A DNA stretch of 5,035 nucleotides, from positions 1 to 5,035 of the forward strand of contig CALFTN010000086.1 in NCBI GenBank assembly GCA_937916395.1. The letters are read 5' to 3'. Positions 1 through 5,035 of the stretch are shown in pieces. The position numbers and the translations under genes were made by a program. Below the pieces are notes generated by a model. That model was not told the DNA's origin, did not search any database, and saw only the letters and a program-made list of their open reading frames with translations. The DNA comes from an uncultured Clostridia bacterium. GTDB taxonomy: Bacteria > Bacillota > Clostridia > Oscillospirales > Acutalibacteraceae. Each line of letters opens with the position of its first letter. Within the stretch, counting starts at the first letter, position 1.

Positions 1-1
1 T

Positions 2-129
2 ATGTCAAAATTAAGAGTTGCACTTATTGGTTGGTGGTATTGCTGTGGAAGCCACATTGACAATTATTGTGAAGACGAAAGGTGCAATGTATGAATCTGC
101 TGAAAAAGGCAGAAAAATTGTGTTTTAAT
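2..129 (+). pseudogene. Decayed 5' remnant of a Gfo/Idh/MocA-type oxidoreductase gene
   Basis: An ATG at position 2 opens a frame reading MSKLRVALIG, the usual first beta strand of the NAD(P)-binding Rossmann fold in Gfo/Idh/MocA sugar oxidoreductases. The next expected residues, GGIA, are present but in another frame (33-44). The first frame then resumes at 47 with GSHIDNYCEDERCNV, which fits helix 1 and the lead-in to strand 2, and stops at 92-94. A third frame (94-129) gives NLLKKAEKLCFN, which resembles the helix 2 stretch after the expected VAxCD. Order and spacing fit the family, but at least three small indels break it and the rest of the gene is absent, replaced by the promoter of the next gene. 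No single frame encodes a protein here. Sequencing error is an alternative for the indels but not for the missing body. The family call rests on a short stretch, so confidence is moderate. Confidence 0.45.
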
Positions 130-132
130 TCA

Positions 133-161
133 TTGACAATATTAAATCTTATTGGTATAAT
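133..161 (+). promoter_or_regulatory. Perfect consensus sigma-A promoter with extended -10
   Basis: TTGACA (133-138) and TATAAT (156-161) are separated by exactly 17 bases, and TG at 153-154 followed by one base forms an extended -10. All twelve hexamer bases match consensus. The expected transcription start is near 168, giving a leader of roughly 20-25 bases that begins just before the ribosome site of the PHP gene. This placement excludes the upstream TTG at 164 as a useful start codon. Confidence 0.85.
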
Positions 162-172
162 TATTGTTATAC

Positions 173-182
173 AAAGGAGGGG
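173..182 (+). promoter_or_regulatory. Ribosome binding site that fixes the PHP gene start at 191
   Basis: AAAGGAGGGG lies eight bases before ATG 191, ideal Shine-Dalgarno spacing. The in-frame TTG at 164 lies upstream of this site and at the predicted transcription start, so it is not used. Confidence 0.85.
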
Positions 183-190
183 TTCTATTT

Positions 191-1615
191 ATGAAAAGAA
201 ATATTTTAAAAGTTTTATCTCTCATAACAGCACTTTCATTGATATTTTGTATTATGCAGATTTCTGTTAGTGCTGCAGGAACTACATATAAAATCACAAA
301 CCCTTATGAAAGTGTAACTCATCTTCTCGGTAATGAGGATAATCACTACAAAACAAATCTTCATACTCACTCAACTTATAGTGATGCAACAATTCCTTTG
401 ACCGAAATGGTAAAGGAACACTATAATCAGGATTTTGATGTTCTCGGTATTGCGGACCATGGTGTCATTGGTAGGGAGTGGGACCAGCAACCAACTCTTA
501 TTCCGCTTTATCAATACAATCCTTTAATTGGTAATAAGCAAGAGCATTTTACAAAAGAAGAGTTTGAAGCTATTGTTGCTGGTACATATTCTGACGGAAC
601 AACCCGTACCAAGAAAACCGGCTTGAATTGCCTTACAGGTGCTATTGAGGGTAATATGCTCGTTTTACAAAAGAACCACGTAAACGGTTACTTTATGGAT
701 GACTACAGAACAGAGGGTGTTCTTGGTGATGAAGGCGACTTCAATACAATGATTGAAATGATTGAAGATGCAGGTGGTATTTCACACATCAACCATCCTG
801 GCGACTGGCTCAGTTCTGCAAATGGTGAGCTTGTTTATGATGAAGAAGGCAATGTTTTATACACACCTAATGGTGAAGAAATGACAGTGGGTTACCAGAT
901 TGCAACTGACCCAGGAAACGTTCAGTTTTTTGCGAATTCTTTACGTTTGTATAAATCTTGTCTTGGTATAGAGGTTTACAATGCTTTTGACCGTCCAACA
1001 AGAAGTGACCGCGTTCTTTGGGATGAGCTTCTTAAAGTGATTATACCTGAAGGCAGAAATGTCTGGGGCTTTGCTAACAACGATGCTCACACCAATGAAG
1101 ACGTTGACACATGTTTTATGGATTTCATTTTACCTGAATATTCACAAGCTAATATGCGTACAGCTATGGAAAACGGCACATTCTTTGCTGTTTCAAGATA
1201 CGAATGGGGCGACAGAATTGGTACAACTATGGAATACCCAACAGTTACAGGTATAGTAGTTGACGATGAAAGAGATACAATTACAATAACTGCTAAAAAT
1301 ACAGATTCTATAAAATGGATTGCAGATGGTGTTTATATTCAGGAAGACACAGTTTCTGTAAATGGTGTATGTGTGTCAACAATTAAACTTCAGAACTATT
1401 CTGAAGATATCAGTTGTTACGTTCGTGCAGAAATTGACGGACCTGGTGGCAGAACACTTACACAGGCGTTTGTTTGTGATGATGGTGATATGGATTCACT
1501 TATTAACAGAACAGATAAGTTGAATCTTCCTGCATTGGATTTCGTTGGAGCTTTCCGTAAATTACTCAAAACAGTATTTGATGTATTTTTTAATGTTGTT
1601 CCAAAAATAGATTAA
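191..1615 (+). CDS. Secreted PHP-domain metallohydrolase (CehA/McbA-like)
   Basis: The 474-residue product starts with a signal peptide: basic MKRN, a hydrophobic core at about 5-24, and a likely signal peptidase I site after SVSA or SVSAA (about 28-29). It is therefore probably exported. Residues about 50-335 form a PHP (polymerase and histidinol phosphatase) metal-dependent hydrolase domain with a full set of candidate ligands: H58-x-H60, D65, D89-H90, E153, H163, H199, H202, E261 and D298-x-H300. This pattern usually binds a two- or three-metal cluster that hydrolyses phosphoesters or related bonds. Residues about 350-430 look like a small beta-rich domain. The last 25 or so residues (446-470) form an amphipathic helix that may anchor or dock the protein. 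It is transcribed alone, from the promoter at 133-161 to the terminator at 1628-1675. The natural substrate cannot be read from the sequence; an extracellular phosphoesterase is the best guess. Fold is near certain, function is not. Confidence 0.9.
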   Translation: MKRNILKVLSLITALSLIFCIMQISVSAAGTTYKITNPYESVTHLLGNEDNHYKTNLHTHSTYSDATIPLTEMVKEHYNQDFDVLGIADHGVIGREWDQQPTLIPLYQYNPLIGNKQEHFTKEEFEAIVAGTYSDGTTRTKKTGLNCLTGAIEGNMLVLQKNHVNGYFMDDYRTEGVLGDEGDFNTMIEMIEDAGGISHINHPGDWLSSANGELVYDEEGNVLYTPNGEEMTVGYQIATDPGNVQFFANSLRLYKSCLGIEVYNAFDRPTRSDRVLWDELLKVIIPEGRNVWGFANNDAHTNEDVDTCFMDFILPEYSQANMRTAMENGTFFAVSRYEWGDRIGTTMEYPTVTGIVVDDERDTITITAKNTDSIKWIADGVYIQEDTVSVNGVCVSTIKLQNYSEDISCYVRAEIDGPGGRTLTQAFVCDDGDMDSLINRTDKLNLPALDFVGAFRKLLKTVFDVFFNVVPKID

Positions 1616-1627
1616 AATATAGAAAAT

Positions 1628-1675
1628 GGGGCTGTAAAAAACGTTGAGTTTTTTACAGCCCTTAAATTTTATTTT
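1628..1675 (+). terminator. Rho-independent terminator after the PHP gene
   Basis: A perfect 13-bp stem pairs GGGCTGTAAAAAA (1629-1641) with TTTTTTACAGCCC (1649-1661) around a 7-base loop, starting 13 bases after the stop codon. A T-rich tail follows (1662-1675). The A-run in the 5' arm means it could also act on the opposite strand. Confidence 0.85.
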
Positions 1676-1804
1676 AAGATAGTTTTCATCCTAAACTTTA
1701 TACATCCACAAAAATTCTTTCTACAATATCATTTTCTCAGAATAATTATATCATTCGAATTAATAGTGATTAGCAAATTTAATAATTTTTTAATAACAAT
1801 TATA

Positions 1805-1833
1805 TTTACTATTTAATTTAAAAATTGTATAAT
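1805..1833 (+). promoter_or_regulatory. Sigma-A promoter for the acyltransferase gene
   Basis: TATAAT at 1828-1833 is a perfect -10. TTTACT at 1805-1810 matches the -35 consensus at four of six bases, with 17-base spacing. Predicted transcription start is near 1840, so the leader is about 20-25 bases. The stretch before it (1676-1804) is very AT-rich and I see no gene in it. Confidence 0.7.
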
Positions 1834-1848
1834 GAAACCGCTCAAAAT

Positions 1849-1855
1849 AAAGGGG
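1849..1855 (+). promoter_or_regulatory. Ribosome binding site that fixes the acyltransferase start at 1863
   Basis: AAAGGGG ends seven bases before ATG 1863. The alternative in-frame TTG at 1857 is one base downstream of this site, too close for initiation, so ATG 1863 is preferred. Confidence 0.75.
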
Positions 1856-1862
1856 ATTGCAT

Positions 1863-3155
1863 ATGAAAATAAAAACAAAAAATCTTGATTTTGATAAAGT
1901 TTCAAAATTAAAAAAGCCTGAACACCAAAAACCTTTAAAGCCGAATTTTTTATTATCAAGCTTAATAAGGTTATTATCTGTTTTTGATTTACACGCAACA
2001 AAATTCACTTTTACAGAAAAAAGAATGGAAGAAATTAAAGACAAGCCCTGTCTTATTCTTATGAATCATTCTTGCTTTCTTGATTTAGAGATTGCTTTCA
2101 AAATTTTTTATCCAAGAAGAATGGGCGTTGTATGTACAGCTGATGGATTTGTTGGTAAAAAGACACTTATGAGAATGATTGGTTGTATTCCAACACAAAA
2201 ATTTGTAAGTGATGTTACGCTGATAACAGATATGATGTATTTACTGAAAGAGAAAAACACAAGTATTCTTATGTATCCTGAAGCAAGCTATTCGTTTGAT
2301 GGTACCGCAACAGCTTTGCCAAGAAAATTTGGTGTGCTTCTGAAAAAGCTTAACGTTCCTGTTGTAATGGTAACAACTAAAGGTGCGTTTTCACGTGACC
2401 CACTTTATAATATGCTTCAAAAAAGAAAGGTTAAGGTTTCAGCACACGCTGAATGTATTCTGACACCAGAAGAAATTAAAAGTAAATCTACAAAAGAGAT
2501 AGATGAAATTTTAAACGAACTTTTTTCGTTTGATAATTTCAAATGGCAGAAAGAGAATAATGTTGTAATTAATGAGGGCTTTCGTGCAGATGGTTTACAC
2601 AGAATACTTTACAAATGCTCTGAATGTAATGCGGAGGGCAAAATGCTTGGTAAAGGGATTCATCTGACTTGTGAAAATTGTGGTGAAAAATGGGAATTGA
2701 CGCCTTTAGGTGAATTGAAATCAGTTTCTGGTAAGACAACTTTTTCACACATTCCTGATTGGTACAAATGGGAAAGAGAATGTGTCAGAGAAGAACTTGA
2801 AAACGAAACATATAAATTAGAAACTGATGTAAAAATCAGTATGATGGTTGATTATAAGGCAATTTATAATGTAGGTGAGGGGAAACTGATTCATAATAAC
2901 AATGGTTTCAATCTTACAGGATGTAATAATAAGCTTAAGTATGAGCAGGGTCCACTTTCAAGCTATGGTCTTTATGCAGATTATTATTGGTATCAGATAG
3001 CAGATGTTATTTGTATAGGCAATAAAGATGTGTTGTATTATTGTTTCCCAAAAGAAAATATTTCCGTTGCAAAAGCAAGAATGGCTACGGAGGAGCTTTA
3101 TAAATTAACAAGAGAGAAAAAACGAAATAAAAACAGAGTTAATTCTGATATGTAA
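1863..3155 (+). CDS. PlsC-like lysophospholipid acyltransferase with zinc ribbon and unknown C-terminal region
   Basis: The 430-residue product carries a PlsC/LPLAT acyltransferase domain at about 45-225. Catalytic motif I is NH69-SCFL-D74 (HX4D). The phosphate-binding motif III appears as YPEAS (138-142), a variant of the usual FPEGT, and a motif IV-like VPVVMV lies at 165-170. Such enzymes transfer an acyl chain to lysophosphatidate or a related acceptor at the inner face of the membrane. There is no clear transmembrane helix; the basic and hydrophobic N-terminus (about 15-40) could associate with the membrane. Residues 252-273 form a zinc ribbon (C252-x2-C255 and C270-x2-C273). Residues about 280-400 are rich in Trp, Tyr and Asp and I do not recognise them. 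Plain PlsC enzymes are about 200-250 residues, so this is a long variant. The gene stands alone between its own promoter and a terminator. Acyltransferase fold is confident; the acceptor is unknown. Confidence 0.85.
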   Translation: MKIKTKNLDFDKVSKLKKPEHQKPLKPNFLLSSLIRLLSVFDLHATKFTFTEKRMEEIKDKPCLILMNHSCFLDLEIAFKIFYPRRMGVVCTADGFVGKKTLMRMIGCIPTQKFVSDVTLITDMMYLLKEKNTSILMYPEASYSFDGTATALPRKFGVLLKKLNVPVVMVTTKGAFSRDPLYNMLQKRKVKVSAHAECILTPEEIKSKSTKEIDEILNELFSFDNFKWQKENNVVINEGFRADGLHRILYKCSECNAEGKMLGKGIHLTCENCGEKWELTPLGELKSVSGKTTFSHIPDWYKWERECVREELENETYKLETDVKISMMVDYKAIYNVGEGKLIHNNNGFNLTGCNNKLKYEQGPLSSYGLYADYYWYQIADVICIGNKDVLYYCFPKENISVAKARMATEELYKLTREKKRNKNRVNSDM

Positions 3156-3176
3156 ACAAAGAAAAGGAAAACATCA

Positions 3177-3200
3177 GGCAGTACACCGAAGTGTACTGCC
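3177..3200. terminator. Bidirectional terminator between convergent genes
   Basis: A perfect 10-bp stem pairs GGCAGTACAC (3177-3186) with GTGTACTGCC (3191-3200) around a CGAA loop. It sits between the acyltransferase stop (3155) and the GNAT stop (3217). On the minus strand it is followed by a T-rich run (complement of 3157-3172); on the plus strand the tail is weaker (TTGTTAATT). It probably ends both transcripts. Confidence 0.75.
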
Positions 3201-3216
3201 CTTGTTAATTCATCTT

Positions 3217-3843
3217 TTAGAAAAGCTGTGTAGGAAGTTTCAATTTTTCTTTCCGCGGAAACTGCTTGTCGAATTCCTCTGCATCGTCTTCATTTACAAA
3301 ATATCCCTGTGGTGGTGTGTATTCACCGGTAACACCTTTGAGATAGCCTTTTTTCAGTTCTTTACAAAGGAAGAATGATGCATCTGCATCTGCTGGCAAA
3401 TCGTGGTAACGAATGCCGAATTCACTGGCATAAGTGAATCCACTTTTGCCATAAAAACCAATGTTGCCTTCAAAGCAGATTGCACCGAATCCCATTCCTG
3501 TTGCTTTCTCAAGTGAATAGTCAAGCAGGATTTTACCGTAACCCTGACGCTTCAATTCATTTGCAATACATATAGGACCCATTGTAAGAATCGGAATATC
3601 TCTGCCATCATCAGCTTTGATTACAGCTTTCATAAACATATTCTGTCCTATGATTTTTCCGTCCTTTTCCATCACGAAGTTGAGTTCATGAATAAATGCC
3701 TCATCATTACGAAGTTGATTGAGTACATAATGCTCAAGGCAACCGGGACGATACACATTCCAGAACGATTCCCTTACAAGATTTTCAACTTCTCTTTGTT
3801 CATCTTTTCTTTCATTACGAATTATATAGTCATTTTTATTCAT
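3217..3843 (-). CDS. GNAT-family N-acetyltransferase (YhbS-like)
   Basis: The 208-residue product has the GNAT acetyl-CoA fold. The acetyl-CoA pyrophosphate-binding loop (motif A) is visible as R99-Q-G-Y-G-K104, following the strand ILTMGPICIA (85-94). The family's motif B region follows as GNIGFYGKSGF (126-136). This layout and the C-terminal segment ending in a KEKLKLPTQLF-type tail resemble the YhbS-like (COG3153) group, cytoplasmic acetyltransferases of mostly unknown substrate. The start is supported by AGGAGG at 3856-3851, seven bases before the ATG. The gene converges with the acyltransferase and lies 172 bases downstream of the GH5 gene on the same strand. Its leader contains a strong dyad, a possible leader peptide and a possible anti-Shine-Dalgarno, so translation may be controlled. 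The acceptor (small amine, antibiotic or protein) cannot be inferred. Confidence 0.88.
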   Translation of the reverse strand: MNKNDYIIRNERKDEQREVENLVRESFWNVYRPGCLEHYVLNQLRNDEAFIHELNFVMEKDGKIIGQNMFMKAVIKADDGRDIPILTMGPICIANELKRQGYGKILLDYSLEKATGMGFGAICFEGNIGFYGKSGFTYASEFGIRYHDLPADADASFFLCKELKKGYLKGVTGEYTPPQGYFVNEDDAEEFDKQFPRKEKLKLPTQLF

Positions 3844-3878
3844 TGTTTTTCCTCCTGAAAATTGTCGACCTTCAATGT

Positions 3879-3912
3879 AGGAGGCTTGTGTGATTGTATT
3901 TACAAACCTCCT
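3879..3912 (-). promoter_or_regulatory. 11-bp dyad in the GNAT leader with anti-Shine-Dalgarno arm
   Basis: Read on the minus strand, AGGAGGTTTGT (3912-3902) pairs with ACAAGCCTCCT (3889-3879) over 11 positions, one of them a G-U wobble, with a 12-base loop. There is no T-run after it, so it is not a terminator. The CCTCCT arm (3884-3879) is also exactly complementary to the GNAT Shine-Dalgarno AGGAGG (3856-3851). The structure could therefore be an RNA switch. Alternatively, the DNA dyad could be a repressor operator: a TACAAT -10-like hexamer (minus strand, 3898-3893) lies within the loop, though no convincing -35 accompanies it. Confidence 0.5.
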
Positions 3913-3915
3913 CGG

Positions 3916-3954
3916 TTAAAACACAATCTCCAATGTACTGATTGTCTTTTTCAA
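3916..3954 (-). CDS. Possible 12-residue leader peptide upstream of GNAT
   Basis: On the minus strand AAAGGAG (3969-3963) is followed after eight bases by TTG (3954) and 12 codons reading MKKTISTLEIVF (first codon read as Met), then TAA. The stop lies three bases before the first arm of the dyad at 3912. Small size, TTG start and lack of homologs in hand make this weak; support comes only from the good ribosome site and its position in a structured leader. It could be a chance frame. Confidence 0.25.
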   Translation of the reverse strand: MKKTISTLEIVF

Positions 3955-3969
3955 AAAGCAATCTCCTTT

Positions 3970-4010
3970 AAAAATAATATTTATAATCACGCCATAGGGC
4001 AGATTATATT
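3970..4010 (-). terminator. Likely Rho-independent terminator of the GH5 gene
   Basis: On the minus strand TATAATC (4008-4002) pairs with GATTATA (3988-3982), and inside it GCC (4000-3998) pairs with GGC (3993-3991) around a 4-base loop, with small unpaired bases between the two helices. A T-rich tail ending in five T follows (3981-3970). It begins within ten bases of the GH5 stop codon. The outer stem is AT-only, so termination may be partial and read-through into the GNAT gene is possible. Confidence 0.55.
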
Positions 4011-4015
4011 AAAAA

Positions 4016-5035
4016 TTATGCTTTTGCGTATTCAGATAGTAACGCATGGTCGTTCATCGGCTTACAGCAATTTTCTGTTCTTATAGATGACCATTTGCGT
4101 TCAATTTCTGAAATTGGGTCATTGTTTATATCAACAACATTACCTTCATCATCTGAGCCAAACATAAACCATTGACTTGTTTTCCCTTTAGCACAATGAC
4201 CTTTGTAGGTCCAAGTCAGCCAGTTATATGAACACTCGTTGAAAAGATTTAATATGTATTCCCATGTTGCAGTGCCACGGCAAGGAGAAAACTCACCGAC
4301 AAGCACAGGCACATTAAAGTTTTTGCTTGCGTGGTGCTGTGAAACTTTCTTGAAACTATCATTTGAATCGTCATAGAAGTGATACTGATACATCACATTT
4401 TCCCATCCATATTCTTTTGGGTGTGGCATATCATCAGGTGTCCAGATTGCTTCAAGTGTTATTATATGCTCAGGGTCGTTTCTTCTGACTGCATTGTAAA
4501 GCAAAGAATAAACGTCATGATACTTGCTGTTGACCTTATCTTCACCTTCGTAATCGCACATCGGCTCATTCATTAAGTCATAGGCGGCAACTGTTCCGTT
4601 ACCTGCAAAATGACGGGCGATTTCACTCCACAATTCACAGGCAAGTGTACGAAAATGTGCTCCCTCATCGGTTTCATCATAAAGTCTGCAATGGTTCACA
4701 CGACAGCAGTGGTGGGCAATGCTCTGATGACCCGGTACACCGTGCATATCAAGAATGACGTACATTCCTCTTTTTTCGCATTCTTCAACAATCCAGTCAA
4801 GACGTGAGAAATCAATTTCACCGTTTTCTTTACGCTTCCATGTGCCAGAATCGTCTGTCTGAAAATTGCGATACCAGAACGGTACACGTACACAGGTAAA
4901 GCCGAGTGACTGAAGATAGTCAAGGTCGTGTTCTGTGATGTAATTGTCTTCACGGATTTTAATAAGTCTTTCGGCTTCATCCTTACCAAAGCGTTTTTCA
5001 AGAGTAGTTACTATATCCCATTGAGCTTCTCCGCC
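4016..5035 (-). CDS. Glycoside hydrolase family 5 (cellulase-type), 5' end outside window
   Basis: The minus-strand frame is open from the right edge to the stop at 4016, giving 339 residues without a start. Counting from the edge, the GH5 clan GH-A signature residues are all visible: R50 (CVRVPF), H98 (LDMHG), N156-E157 (LMNEP, acid/base), H219 and Y221 (YHFY), E248 (VGEFSP, nucleophile) and W275. It should be a retaining beta-glycosidase of the endoglucanase/exoglucanase type (BglC-like, COG2730) acting on a beta-glucan or related plant glycan; subfamily and linkage are not decidable here. No carbohydrate-binding module or dockerin follows the barrel. The N-terminus is missing, so export cannot be judged. 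The internal ATG at 4765 is not the start, because R50 and the first two barrel strands lie upstream of it. An unusual Cys/His cluster occupies residues 103-116 near the active site. A terminator-like hairpin follows the stop. Confidence 0.92.
   Translation of the reverse strand, partial: GGEAQWDIVTTLEKRFGKDEAERLIKIREDNYITEHDLDYLQSLGFTCVRVPFWYRNFQTDDSGTWKRKENGEIDFSRLDWIVEECEKRGMYVILDMHGVPGHQSIAHHCCRVNHCRLYDETDEGAHFRTLACELWSEIARHFAGNGTVAAYDLMNEPMCDYEGEDKVNSKYHDVYSLLYNAVRRNDPEHIITLEAIWTPDDMPHPKEYGWENVMYQYHFYDDSNDSFKKVSQHHASKNFNVPVLVGEFSPCRGTATWEYILNLFNECSYNWLTWTYKGHCAKGKTSQWFMFGSDDEGNVVDINNDPISEIERKWSSIRTENCCKPMNDHALLSEYAKA

Noticed and set aside
164..190. TTG at 164 as the start of the PHP protein
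   Set aside because: It lies upstream of the ribosome site and at the predicted transcription start; ATG 191 has ideal spacing and opens directly on a signal peptide.
82..270. 62-residue frame across the promoter
   Set aside because: It runs over the consensus promoter and into the PHP gene in another frame; only its first third (94-129) matters, as part of the oxidoreductase remnant.
1790..2044. Minus-strand 84-residue frame over the acyltransferase start
   Set aside because: Shadow of the acyltransferase gene and its promoter; low-complexity Phe/Asn/Lys content and no ribosome site.
3879..3912. Dyad as a terminator or insertion-sequence end
   Set aside because: No T-run follows it, there are no flanking target-site duplications, and no transposase is present.
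3862..4086. Plus-strand 74-residue frame over the GNAT leader
   Set aside because: Antisense to the leader, the hairpins and the end of GH5; no ribosome site and no recognisable protein character.
4696..5001. Minus-strand 101-residue frame
   Set aside because: Out-of-frame shadow of GH5; the correct frame is open over the same stretch and encodes conserved GH5 residues.
1..5035. Defence system, biosynthetic cluster, CRISPR array, tRNA or rRNA
   Set aside because: No regularly spaced repeats, no RNA-gene signatures, and the four intact genes are of unrelated families without shared operon structure.

Overview
The window is AT-rich DNA with strong AGGAGG-type ribosome sites, consensus sigma-A promoter elements and short Rho-independent terminators. 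Together with the gene content (secreted PHP-domain enzyme, PlsC-like acyltransferase with zinc ribbon, GNAT acetyltransferase, GH5 glycanase) this suggests a low-GC Firmicute, most likely an anaerobic Clostridia/Oscillospiraceae-type gut or rumen bacterium that uses plant glycans. The taxonomic call is inference from style and content only.

Layout. Positions 2-129 look like a decayed 5' end of a Gfo/Idh/MocA-family oxidoreductase gene, split over three frames. Directly after it comes a perfect consensus promoter (133-161) driving a secreted PHP-family metallohydrolase (191-1615, +), which ends at a clear terminator. After about 200 bp of AT-rich spacer with its own promoter comes a monocistronic acyltransferase with a zinc ribbon and an unrecognised C-terminal region (1863-3155, +). 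A perfect hairpin at 3177-3200 separates it from the convergent minus-strand genes. These are a GNAT acetyltransferase (3217-3843) and, upstream of it, a GH5 glycoside hydrolase (4016 to the right edge) whose 5' end lies outside the window. Reading the minus strand from 5035 shows the GH5 frame is open to the edge; the internal Met at 4765 is not its start.

The four intact genes do not form an obvious pathway: the two plus-strand genes each have their own promoter and terminator, and a terminator-like hairpin lies between the GH5 and GNAT genes. I do not see a defence system, mobile element, CRISPR array, tRNA or rRNA. Most of the window looks like ordinary chromosome.

The most interesting structure is the 172-base leader of the GNAT gene. 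It holds a possible 12-residue leader peptide, alternating GATTG/CAATC segments, and an 11-bp dyad whose CCTCCT arm could pair either with an upstream AGGAGG or with the gene's own Shine-Dalgarno. That layout resembles a translational attenuator, but it is a hypothesis from base pairing only.
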